Shown here: in pieces, positions 36,979 to 48,754 of the stretch
Numbering within the stretch: position 1 is the stretch's first letter
Layout: the number at the start of each line of letters is the position of its first letter
Assembly (NCBI RefSeq): GCF_014839805.1
Contig: NC_051141.1
Location: forward strand, 20,468,777 to 20,532,776
Direction of reading: 5' to 3'
DNA length: 64,000 bases
DNA from: Manduca sexta
Taxonomy: Eukaryota > Arthropoda > Insecta > Lepidoptera > Sphingidae
Notes under the pieces: generated by a model
Seen by the model: the letters and a program-made list of their open reading frames with translations, nothing else
What the model was told of the DNA's origin: nothing
Database searches by the model: none
Program-made: the position numbers and the translations under genes

Positions 36979-37335
36979 AAAGAGGACTTAATAATAGTTC
37001 TGTACTACGCCAGTGTATATACCTCTCACTGCCTGTCATTTTTATTGTGCCAAAATAAATACTCGCTGGAATACTTTACCTGCAAGCAACCAAAACTTTC
37101 GGTGTGTAGCGATTTGTGACGTCACGATACTTGTAAGCACCAATGAAACCCACGCTACCCGCCTGAACATTGCGATAACACTTACTAGATATTGGTACGA
37201 ATTACTAGCATCGCTCGAATTGGTAATCAAGTTAATCAGAATTGAGCGTTGTTCCTAATTCATTATGGTCATGTACTATTCTTAGTTCCTTTAGTAAATT
37301 GAATTTCAATATTTAAAACCTATTACACAACTTTT

Positions 37336-37690
37336 ATACGCGACGATAGCCTAGTTGGGTATACGCGACGATAGCCTAGTTGGGTGTGGAACGGTCTGCC
37401 AAGACGAATGTCCGCAGGTTCAAATCCCAAGGGCACACACCTCTGACTTTTCTAAAAAATCATGTGTGTATTCTTTGTGAATTTATCGTTCGCTTTAACG
37501 GTGAAGGAAAACATCGTGAGGAAACCTGCACATCCAAGAAGTTCTCTATAGAAATTTCGAAGGTGTGTGAAGTTTACCAATCCGCACTAGGCCAGCGTGG
37601 TGGACTAAGGCCTAATCCCTCTCAGTAGTAGAGGAGGCCCGTGCTCAGCAGTGGGCAAGTATATAATATAGGGCTGATATTATTATTATT
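37336..37690 (+). mobile_element. SINE family A, full length with target-site duplication
   Basis: The insertion is bracketed by a 14-base direct repeat, ATTACACAACTTTT, at 37322-37335 and 37691-37704. Inside is a tRNA-like head with GATAGCCTAGTTGGG (A-box-like) and GGTTCAAATCCC (B box, 37418-37429), the family A body, and an (ATT)n tail. The first 25 bases of the head are perfectly duplicated in tandem (37336-37360 and 37361-37385). This is the best-defined copy in the window and is probably young. The frame of 82 codons across it is not a gene. Confidence 0.92.
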
Positions 37691-39526
37691 ATTATTACAC
37701 AACTTTTGTGTTCATGTTATTTGTCACATATATGTGGATCCAACTAAAATCACACTCTTAACTATGCCCCCAAATAAAGAGTAATAAAATCTATACTATT
37801 TACATTAGCTGTTTAATACGAAATATGCCCTTAGTTATTTGATATAATATACTAATTTGCTTGTGTCTATAAAAAGTGTAGGTACAATGCCTGTAGAACA
37901 TTGCGATAGAACACGCCGGCGGGTGTCTGTCACGCGCGCTACGTCGTACATCGCATTGTTCTCATTTTGTTTGCGCTGGAATACTGTTGTCTATTTTTGT
38001 TTTTTGTAATTAGTTAAGGCTCGTGGAATGTATACGATTACGGCTGATGTTACTTATTATGCAGTCTACTATGCTCAGATATTACGTAACATTTTGTTGA
38101 ATCTAGTTTTGTCGGTAAATATTTTTGATATAATATTATAGAGACCTGAACTTTGAATATCAAAATTATATAAAAGAAGTTAACCGCTTGCCGGATAGTA
38201 ATTGTAATGACAAAACTTATTACGGTTCACGTCAAAGAATTTTGAATTATAACACACTTGAGTTATTATCGTGAGACATCGAAATCCTAATGCCAGGTAA
38301 CTTACTATAACTTCACGTCTTTGGATTTAATCTCATCTTCCCATCCTTAACACATTTTTATATGAAAACTATGTGTTATAAATAAAACTCCAAGTTCAAA
38401 CCTGAACACGCCGCAGTGGATTTTCGTATTTAGTAAGTACGAACTACAGCCCGCTGTATCGCTTGCCACTTCATGGAAACTGCTCCCGTTTTGCGGCTAT
38501 AAAACACTCATTTCAACTCATTAGCCAGCAAAAATTTTTGATGAATTTTTTAATATTTATATGAAATTGCGAGGTCAACAGGCACTCCAGAAAGCTGATA
38601 ATTCCCGACGGAAGTTGATTTTATTTTTAAGCAACGAATACTTAAATATCAGTACTTACTACTAATTGCCTGCTACTAGATTAGTGAATGATAAGAGTCT
38701 TACATTATCGCAGGAGCAACATGTGCCTAATAGTTTCGAAATTATTTCAGCCTGTTCTCCTCCCTCTGAACCTGTAATTAACAGTAAATACGCACGTAGT
38801 TCACAAGTTCGAGACCGCACTGAAGTTTGTCTATGTAGTGCGTTGCTGCTCGCATACCAATCCCTAACTCATGTATTAGGAACATGTCAGGTGCATTCGG
38901 CTAAGTTCAGGTAATGGAAAAATACGGATAATATCTCCATATATTCAGATGAAAATAAGGTTCACAGTTAATTGAAAATTTGTATTTTTCTTGTACCCGT
39001 AGAAAAGAGATCGCGATTTTTTCTTATACTCTTAATGGAGTGAGGTCCAGACATCATGACGACTGACGAGTACTGATCATCGACTACAGAGAGGTAATTA
39101 TTTGGTAATAATGGACTAGCGAGGGCCAATCAACACAATAATGCAGGCTCTTGTGTTCCAGTAAGACACATATATAAGACGGAGTCACTAACCAAGGTAA
39201 TATAAGAATACACACAACGTAAGCATGGCTGTTAAGAACATTGCCTCGTTCTATTATACTTTAAGTAATTTTCCGTTGGAAAGAAAAACTCAACCGAGGT
39301 TTTTGCTACAAAGTTTCCGGTAATGACCGCCGGGACCCGGTTTTGGAGATTAAAAGAACTAATATTGCCGCTGTTACATTAAAAGTAATTTCTTCGCAGT
39401 ACGGTGTAACAATTTAACTTTGCTTTTGTATCGCAATGGTATTTTTTATAATAGAGGAAGAAAACGAGCGAGTGGATCAAGTAATGAGAAATGTTCACAA
39501 TAGTAGAGAAATATTTTTAGTCATTA

Positions 39527-39824
39527 TAATAATAAATAATAATATTAGCCCTATATTATATGCTGCCCTACTGTTGGGCACGGGCCTCCTCTACTACCGA
39601 GAGGGATTAGGCCTTAGTCCACCACGCTGGCTTAGTGCGGATTGGTAGACTTTACACAACCTCGAAATTCCTATAGAGAACTTCTCAGGTATGCAGGTTA
39701 CCTCACGATATTTTCCTTCACCGTTAAAGCAAGCGATAATTTACAAAGAATACACACATAATATTTAGAATGTGTGTATCCGTCTTGGCAGTCCGTTCCA
39801 CAACCAACTAGGCCATCACAGCTG
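39527..39824 (-). mobile_element. SINE family A with target-site duplication, promoter box lost
   Basis: The repeat TTAGTCATTA at 39517-39526 and 39825-39834 marks the target duplication. The order of blocks is that of a minus-strand family A copy, from CTACTGTTGGGCACGGGCCT to CAACCAACTAGGCCATCACA. Compared with 14515-14815 it has lost about 35 bases around the B box (from the CACACAC block to CGTCTTGGCAG), so it cannot be transcribed from its own internal promoter. Confidence 0.88.
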
Positions 39825-41027
39825 TTAGTCATTAAATTACGTTAATTTGCGATGCTGACGGTCGCCAACCATGGACGTCTATATGGCAGGATAATAATCA
39901 ACTGAAGGAAGGATGACTACGGGAAGGCGGATGAATTTTTTGATCCTCCGTAAATTTTACAAACCGTTTAATACGACAGCAACATTGCCAGATCCACAGT
40001 GAAGACTTGTTATTTTTATGTCATTAAGCGAAGGCTGTTGCGTATTTTTGCGTGTGAATAGTTATCGTAAGTCGCACCATGATTGTATGTCATTCAATAT
40101 ATCCTGAAGCAACAGGTCAAAAAGTCAAGTTTACGAGCGTGGTTACAAATATTCTGTCTCCACTTACGTTAACAGATGTGATTGCAAAAGTTGGCACAAA
40201 CATCTTCTTTGAAACAGGCGATAAATTTGCACATGGAAGAAAAATACAAGGGTAAATTTAACCACATTTTTCAATTTCTACTATTAAAGGATTTTTTTTA
40301 ATAATTAAGTTTGTTAAAAGTAAATGAATATCTCTGAAATGCTGTGGAAGGTACATTCATAGGAGTTTTATATTGGCAAAATAAGAAGGTTAAGATAAAA
40401 TGACACTAAAGCTGGCGGCAGACCAATTGGCATATAGGGTTGATTTATTCAATCCGATCCCACGCAAGGCAGATGCATTATTTACAATCCAAAAATCTAA
40501 TCTAACTTACTATAACCATCCCAAAAACGAGCTAATAGTATTCTTTGGGATATCGATTTCCATGCAAAACAAATCCAAATATGTATAAGTGCAATTATTT
40601 ATCAAATCTTACGAATATAAACTGAAATAGCTACATTGGAGCACATATTCCTGCTGATGACAGCTCATCAACCTAACTCTGAATCTGGGATGTAATTAAC
40701 CGAACTGGGGTCTTCACCCGTGTTTAATCGCGCTAGTAGCTCGGACTATCCGGCTTCCAAATGCCTTTGATATGAATATAGAAAAGGTTCTCGCGTCCTA
40801 GAGGCGGGAATACAAGATATTTCTAGTTTCGAACTCGCTCTCTACATATAGGGAACAGACCACAATATAATAGAACATAGACAAATATTTTTTGTTTCTA
40901 GTGTCTACCAAACGAGGAATTCATGTAGTGGTATTTCAATACACCTTAGTGTATTCTAGGGTGTCGTAATCAATGAGACCCATTTACACTCCATTCCTTA
41001 AAGTAAGTCATACATACACTCACTTCT

Positions 41028-41220
41028 TTTATGCTCGAGGGTATAGGCGAAGCGCAACTTGTGCACTCACATTCAGCTGTGTGTTCCAGCCCATGACATG
41101 ATGGGGCGAGCCTATCGCCATATCGAGCAGACTTCGGACTGATAGTGAATAGAAAAACCCAATATCACTTTGTCCGATCCGGAGATCGAACCCAAGGCCT
41201 CAGCACTGCAGTCGTGCCGC
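41028..41220 (-). mobile_element. SINE family B, diverged copy
   Basis: Plus-strand blocks GGGGCGAGCCTATCGCCATA, TCGGACTGATAGTGAATAGA, AAAACCCAATATCACTTTG and a decayed B box (GGAGATCGAACCCAAGGCCT) follow the family B order in reverse. Its 3' end (TTATGCTCGAGGGTATAGG) is diverged. An old copy. Confidence 0.7.
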
Positions 41221-44060
41221 AAGTAATCATATGTAATTCAGCTTTATTACCTTCTACAATTTTGTCGGTATGATTTGTATCGTTAACTGTAGACATCTTG
41301 TAATGGGCGTACAAAGTCGAATGCACTCCGCCGGGAAGCTTTCGTGAATGAGGCGCTTATAGTTTCGAAACATTTGTCAATGAGAATAAGTGTCGCGGTT
41401 TATGACGTCGCGTCGCCTCTCGGCTTTTCGAGTCTTGCTTCACAAAAATCTGAAGCTGTTTTTATAATATTTAAAAATTGTGGAAATATTTAAAGGCACT
41501 TCTAATGAGAATTTTTATCAGTAACTGATTAGTAATCTATCCTTGTTCTAATCGCATACAAATATTAATAGCAATAAACGATACGTCTTAATGAGGCTTT
41601 AACTATATTTATTCTTCCTTCTTACTCAAGAAAGCTGGTATACTTGCAGGTATACCAATGTACAAGTCAAATATTTTTATTACATTTTGTGCCATCGTGC
41701 TCTCCGAGTAATTATATAAAAAAAAACTGGTCTAACATTATATTCTTATTGCGACAATAATGAAAAATTTAATAGGCTCGGGGGAGATAGCATCAAACTC
41801 GCTAGTGCGTACACAAATTAGTCTCCTCTGTCAATATCTGCTGAATACATATTTGATTTCGGAATTAACCCTGATCCCGTGGGCATAGATTAACTAACGT
41901 TTATCCCTCGATAACACTATGCTCCGCTTAATATGCAGTCATGCAATAGGTATAGCACTATTGGATAAATTAATAATCAACAATTAGAGCAGAGCTGTAA
42001 CAAATACGGTAAATGAGTCCATTATTTTTATATAAAATACGTTAAATCTGATATCTGTAGAAGTTTAATTATGTATCTAAATAGAATTAAATTCACAGAA
42101 GGACTCTGTTTAGCATTGAAGGACGCACGACCGACGGAGTGACGTCACCACTTCATAGTTAGGGTATGTGAGGGAGACAACAAGATATTTACATGCACGC
42201 TATTCAATCACAAAGCGGGAGTAGGACCTAAATTGCTTTCACATTTCCAACCAATTTTGATATCATTTCTATAGAAGGGTTTATTAATTGCTATTTATTG
42301 CTACATATGAAATAGTGTGTAAAATATAATTATATGATTAACGTGTAAGATGTTGCTGCATAGCGTATTGTACTTAGAATAAAACAATGTTAAAATACTC
42401 TTCAAACGCAAATAGTAAATACGGTTTTTCATTAGCTACTACTGTTGTGACGTCACGGGATGCTACACATACGATATGTAAAGCTATTATTAGAAACGGG
42501 ACCGATACTACTTGTAATTACGTTTATTGTTCATGAACACGGTTTACGCTTCATTATAAAATTTTAATTTAAAAATGACCCTCGTCTCGCGTGGTGACAC
42601 TCGTGCAAACATATGTGCCTACATTAATTAACCACCTGATTTTTGTTCCGCGCTGTTGTGTTTTATTTAAACAAGGGGTAATTTGTTTTCACAATAAATA
42701 TATATGTAACCTTCGTTCGTCTTTAGAGATGGGCAAAGGCGTATAATGTTGCTTGATTTTAATTCCGTCATATTATTAGTATAGCCAGGTTTTTGCTTTT
42801 TAGGAAACAAAATTAACAAAAATACTCACTTAATTTTAGATTGCATCATCTAGGAATCAATGCTGTTTTCTCGATTTTATGATGAAATTACTTCCTTTGT
42901 TCAACTGTTACCTGCAGTTCTAATTTAAGTTCCTAACTTAAAGTATTTAAAGTCGCTGAAGCTATTGAAAACTAGAAGTCCAGGTCAGCCCGTACACTAC
43001 GTCGTGCAATCGCACCAGGCCTGATCTCGACCACAAAGAACAGGAGTTGTATTGTGCAATGATTGTGGATTGTCACCGAACCGCCAAAGCAAAGTTTGCC
43101 GTACAAATAAAAATCTCTTCTGCATGTTCATTGGAATTGAAAAACTTGTCTCAACTGCTGGAAGTTTTCTCAGTGCGGGACCGCTCGGGCGGATAGTAGT
43201 TTTCTGTTTGCACTAAATTAGTTCTTGTTGATTGAAGAGCGAGTTCTTTTGTTAAATGAAAGTTTTGAGTGTAATTGTAAGTGAACCAGAGGACTTACAA
43301 CAAATAGAGCGTCCATTTCATACAGTTTGCAGAAGAGGAATAATGCACAACCGATAGTTCTATGTATACTCAATAGAAGTAAGATATCATTACGTACGTA
43401 CCGAGTCTTGTTTCTCAGGGCTGAGTTTTTGCCCTATTATTCTAGTGTGCCCTAATCTTTAAGGTAACTGTCTGTCTTATTATCAAAAATATCGCACAAA
43501 GAGGTCGTTGCGTGACAACCCTACATTTGGTATTCAAGGTTCATAAATACTTTTAATGATTATCCAAGTATTGCTGTAAGTTTAGATCTTATGGGATGAA
43601 GTTAGACCTAAGTCTATTTTATTATAATAGACTCCTCTTTATTAACACATAAACCGGGATAATTGTTAGTTTGGTTAAAATTTCATCTGTTCTTTGATAA
43701 TGCGGCTAACAATTTTATAGGCGGCTTGATGCTAAGCGGTAACTAGTGTTCATGAATATGCATGTCGCTAATGCAATAGGAAAGCATTGCTTATTGTAAG
43801 TATGTGTCAGATTTAACTTATGGTTCAGCAATCTGTACCGCTACCATGAATAAAAAAGAAATGGGCCATGTATTTGTTTTGAGTTTTGACAATATTATTC
43901 ATTAGAAAAAGAAACTCGTGCTTTTGTTTCCCACAATATTTGCCTAATTTCTTACTATTCGTGTAAACACACGCGCTTATTCATGTTGCAATTTTTTTCT
44001 TCCAAATACACTTCAAGCACGCTGTTCAAATTCCTAAATAAAAATTACTAAAAAACTAAA

Positions 44061-44135
44061 CAGTAGTACAGAAGGCCTATGCCCTACAGTGGGACAGTAT
44101 TATAATACAGGGCTGATGATGATGATGATTATTAT
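44061..44135 (+). mobile_element. SINE family A, terminal 3' fragment
   Basis: CAGTAGTACAGAAGGCCTAT, then CTACAGTGGGACAGTATTAT and ACAGGGCTGATGATGATGAT. It retains only the last 70 or so bases and a (GAT)n tail in place of (ATT)n. 5'-truncated insertion. Confidence 0.7.
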
Positions 44136-44398
44136 CAACTCTTACGCAAATATTCGTGCTAACTACTGACCGAAAGCACTGTCTGTTAGTGATACCTCGG
44201 TCGTAAAGGCGCTTCGTACCAAACAGATAACTACAACTATCTACCAGCTCGGTCCGAGTCAGCCCTTACGTACTATCCGAGCCGCACTCACGCACAGACT
44301 TGCGCAATTACAACTTTTAATTACTTTCAAATTGTTTGTTTTAAAGTGTTTTAGTGTCTTTAAAGTTTTTATACAATCTAAGAAAGAAAGTGATTGTT

Positions 44399-44438
44399 TG
44401 ACAAATAGTACAGAGAGTATTCTCTGTACTATTTGTCA
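44399..44438. other. Perfect 18-bp hairpin with 4-base loop
   Basis: TGACAAATAGTACAGAGA (44399-44416) pairs exactly with TCTCTGTACTATTTGTCA (44421-44438) around the loop GTAT. Flanks do not extend the stem. Too short for a standard pre-miRNA; possibly a fold-back from replication or repair. Confidence 0.75.
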
Positions 44439-45179
44439 TACAATACAGTACACACAGTACTGGTCTATATATTATTAGCTATCTTACGACAACACAATAA
44501 GCTTGTGGCGATTTTAATTTAGGGAAGGCGTCGCGTACACTGTAATTTTTATCAGTGTCATGAATAAACTCTCGTGAATGGAAATTTTGATGTCTTGAAG
44601 TGACGAGCGCCGAAGTTCTAAACATTTTGTGGAATGGAATACAATACACTAAACCCTCAACATTCAGATATAAAACAATTATGTGATATAAGTATAATAA
44701 AATAACTGTGCGCATATAAAATGATTCCGTACAATTAAATCGGTTATCCATAGCCCGTTCGGACCGCTGTAACTAAACCGATTAGAGGGGTTCGGTGACA
44801 GCCGCCGAGGCGAGGGGGGCCGGACGCGGGAGGGGGGTTAGTCCGACGGGCCCCTGTAATTACCTGACAAAAGGCTTTATTGAAACCCCGAGCCTTGGAC
44901 TCGGAGCCACTCGGCGATATTCGACAATGTTCACCTTTTGTTCAGTAATCGCTAATTCTAAACAAAAAGTTTGGTTGAATGAAGCTCAATAGCATGACGT
45001 CGAAACGTTTAGCTCAAACTCGTTCAACTGTGTCGTTGGTGTAGTGATAAGTGGTGAAAAACTTATGCAGTGACACTGCCACACTTGGGTTCCGAATTAT
45101 ACCTCAAGGTGGCGCTAATAAACTATGTGTGTGATTGTCACAACGCGGGACGAATCACCATCATTAACGCATATTGATA

Positions 45180-45295
45180 TCCTGGACCTTAATTAGCCAT
45201 GATTCTAGCTAATTACCTATTAGTTGTGACGAACTACGTTTTCTCAATCAATTACACATGATAATTAATTAATATCATTAATTACTAATGTGAGG
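45180..45295. promoter_or_regulatory. Second cluster of TAATTA-type sites
   Basis: Within about 115 bases: CTTAATTAGCC (45188), GCTAATTACC (45208), CAATCAATTACAC (45245), GATAATTAATTAATATC (45260) and CATTAATTACTAATG (45276). The sites are distinct in flanks, so this is not a simple microsatellite. It may be a homeodomain-responsive enhancer, but the inference rests on motif density in AT-rich DNA. Confidence 0.3.
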
Positions 45296-45804
45296 ACAGA
45301 TTTAGATGCTCGTGGATTCAATTAAACTGGAGGAATTGAATTCGCTACCACAGTGGGCTTATCAGTTAACTATAAGTAAAGCTGCTTAGAGGCTGTAATC
45401 GGCCTTCAGCAGCTTGTACTTATTGTAGACATAGGTGATATATAGCTAGATGGAAACTCGCAGATAAGAGAACTATCACCAAGTAAAACCATTCATTTAT
45501 TTACGTGTTACCTTAAAGCGCCTCCAATATACTCGCATATCAGTCCGTGACAAGATTTTTTTTATTTAATTTAGATGCCATAATTTCACGTGTAACGATA
45601 AAACCAGTGCTTTGTTCGTCGCGCTACAGTTCTATTATATGACGCTATTTGTGCGCAGTCGTTTGACACAAAGCTAATCATAAATGTCAAAGAGTGTTTG
45701 CAAAGGTTGTTAAGCGTCTAAAGCTGAGTTTCAATCAACCAGACGCATCGCTCAAAGCGATACAAATTGACCGATAGTTGTGACCTATTGCTTTGTATAA
45801 AAGC

Positions 45805-46263
45805 ATGATGGGGCCTTTGGCTCTTTTGAAAATCGATGCCACACGTTTTCATGAGCGTCGGAAAGTGTCACCAGCTGGTGCCTACATCATCGTGGACGAG
45901 GTGCGAATTCCCATCGGCAAAAGTATGAAGTATTTGGGTTTAGTTTTAGATAGCCGGTGGAAATTTTGCAACCACTTCGAAAAGTTGTAGACGAAAGTGT
46001 CCCTGTCTATGTCTGTAAACAGGAGCATGAAGATCCCTCTCGCTGCCAGAGGAGATGTAATAGGCGCCAGGTGGATGACTGACCGGCGCCTTGGCAATTA
46101 GAGGCATTTGGAGAATTCCACCACGGTATTTCCTGCATTTCGCAAGAGGCTACTAATAGAATGGCAGGCCGTGGCGGTCAGGGTTAAAGGTAGGCCTTAC
46201 GCTGTCGTTAATGCCAAAGGCGTCCTTCGGTGCGCGAGGGCTTTTTACGCCTCCTTACAATAG
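45805..46263 (+). pseudogene. R1-like LINE ORF2 remnant
   Basis: One frame from ATG 45805 carries a reverse-transcriptase thumb-type block, VRIPIGKSMKYLGLVLDSRW followed by KFCNHFEKL, which closely resembles the KYLGLxLDxRW region of R1-clade LINEs. The frame is broken by TAG at 45988, 46099 and 46261 but otherwise stays readable (IPLAARGDVIGARWMTDRRL, FRKRLLIEWQAV and on). Catalytic palm motifs are not present. It is a degraded fragment with no activity. The R1 clade assignment comes from motif memory, not a search. Confidence 0.65.
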
Positions 46264-46611
46264 AAGGCGGACCGCTCTGGGTGGCATCACGCAGGTGTAG
46301 TGTAACTTCAACACAATATTATCAGCTATTCTTACAATAAGAGAGGTTAGAAATAATAATAATAATAGCAAGCAGATGTTCTTTTGTTCCCTAATGGTCC
46401 CTTGGGTATTTTGGTATTAATGAGAGTACAAAAAAAAGTATTATGAACCTTATAAACACACGTTCTGATGACGTTGCAATGGACATTGCTTAACATTGAA
46501 TTTCTAAACATTTTCGCTTATAACTTTTTTATTTATAGTTCTACGACAAAAGTTACTAGACCAAAGTTGTAGAGAATTTAATTTGCAACAAAAAATGTTA
46601 ATACATTTTTT

Positions 46612-46870
46612 TTGTCAGATAAATATTATAAGAGATACATCGTAAAAACCATTTCAACCCCTATTTTCAAGATGGCGGCCGTGGGACAAGGGTGGCGACC
46701 CCACAAACTTGGTTTTAGCTTTAGACTGACCCCCCCTACACTTCAAAAAAATAAAATTGCGTCCTCTAAAAAACGCAAGGTAAGGCCTAAAAAATGTAAC
46801 ATTTCAATGGACTAATACTCATTAGCAACGTGCGAAGTTAGGGGGTTGGTGGGTTTTGAGGGGAACACAA
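46612..46870 (+). other. Unclassified block with exact AAGATGGCGGC motif
   Basis: A GC-richer block with AAGATGGCGGC at 46669-46679, which equals the known YY1-type consensus (the fly homologue Pho recognises the GCCAT core). Around it is an open frame of 67 codons (46612-46815) with basic KKRKVRPKK near its end, but no splice context, no good start and no known domain, so I do not call it a gene. The AT-rich left flank and C/G-rich right part look like part of a dispersed repeat. Confidence 0.35.
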
Positions 46871-48754
46871 TTATGGTAATGTGTCAATACTTCTGCTCAA
46901 GTGAAATACGAGTAAAAGTTTTGATGAAACCTCCGCGAAAGAATTTGCGATCATCGCAAAGTTTCGAATGTTTTTTAGCAGAAAACTGTAAGAACAATGA
47001 ATAAATCTTAGCCACGTGGACTGATCTTGTGAAAAGTTTGCAACTATTTTATACACCCATTAAAAGTACTCTACCGACAATGACTGGATGAAATGTACTT
47101 TAAAATAGCAGCAAAAAACCCGTTGTGACACAGTATAAGTACGGCCTTACAATTGTCCCTTCGGAAAAATGAAACTATACCTAACACAGGAGTCTGTAGT
47201 TTAAAACATAATAAGTGAAAATAAACTAAATATAGTTTTTACCACAATTACCCAAAAAAAGAGTAAAAAATAGAGATGAAACTGCACTAACTTGAGAATA
47301 TTTACTACGCTACGAGCTTTGAAAAGCACTTAGCGGTTAGCTACGCGGGACTTCAAAGCCCTCATCCGATATAGCTTTAAGCACCGCTAGGACTTTATAG
47401 GTCCTTGTTTTAAGGTAAAAATTGCAGAAATAGACTGGATGCAGGTTACTCTTGATAGCTCCTTTTGAATATCATTAGGAGGGGCCTAGGTTTAGCAGTA
47501 AACTTCATGTGGGGGATAATGATAGTCATTAGAAGAGGATAGCTAGCTGTTGGATGTATTTTGAGCATGACCGTAAAATAATTCCTGCAATGAAGAACAC
47601 TAGATTTGGTAAGACGACCCTTTCGTAAGATTACTGATAATACAAGTGCTAATAACCGTGCAAGTCTGTTTTATTACTATCCATAACTTTCCTATACTAT
47701 TGATTTGAATTTCCATGAATTCGAAGTTATATATTGGCTTAAGCGACATTTTGTTTTTCGAAAAATAAGACTAATTAAAAGAAACGAAGAAAAATGTGGT
47801 GATTGCAAATAATATGTATTAAACTCGCAAATACATGTCGCTTAAATCAATTAACCTGCCAACCGAAATATTCAGCTAGATAAGCCTGACCTGTATGTTC
47901 TGGGACAAATAAAAATAAACTTATTTTCCTACGTAATGAATTAATTTTGCTTTCATTAAAATGACATCGTGAACAGGAAATATTAACACAAGTGTTTCAG
48001 TGCTGCGTAATCCCGCTGTAACGAGGGATCGAATGTTGACAAAGCGAGTATTTATTCAGTTCTGTAACAGATTAATGCAAACGTGCAGCGTCATATAATA
48101 ATGTGTTTTTAAAACAAAACTACTTTAGCTCGCCGTTCTGTTCGTTATATATTCTTTTCCAGAATTAAATCTTCTACTGCTTGTTTTTACGAGACCTATA
48201 TGTATATTAATTCAATACTTGTGATAATTATTAAGCAGCTAAAATTTAAATCACTTATTTTTAAATTTGCAAATTAGACATCTATAATGGCTTGTTATCT
48301 GTGGGCGAGTAAATTACAGTAGTTACCGAACGAAAGCTTCGACATCTCTAACGAGGAGCTTTCTACCGCTCTAGCCTGCGGCTAAGCTCCAATTATAACC
48401 GACATGGATTTACTCCTTATTAACCTCCAGTATTTTATAATCCACAATGGACTTATATCTTCGAAGTGGTAAATAAATATGCAACGAGAGTAATCACTGA
48501 GTATTGTGAGACTTAACATCTAATGTCCCAGGGTGAGGAACGTAATTTTATTTCATTGCGAGCTTTGTTATTTAACCTTCTAAGTGGTTCTGTTTACATT
48601 CAGTCTAGCTCGTCTCATCATTCATTTATAACTATAGTTAGATTTTATTTTCAACTTATATAATTTTTATGCTAAAGGCCTGTTACACAAGTCTCAAGAA
48701 ATTTTTATTTGACAGATATCATATTAAACAGCGCTGTAAACATCTAATGTAATA

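Noticed and set aside
37336..37430. Functional tRNA gene at the SINE A head
   Set aside because: A and B boxes are present but the cloverleaf stems do not pair properly and the sequence continues into a SINE body.
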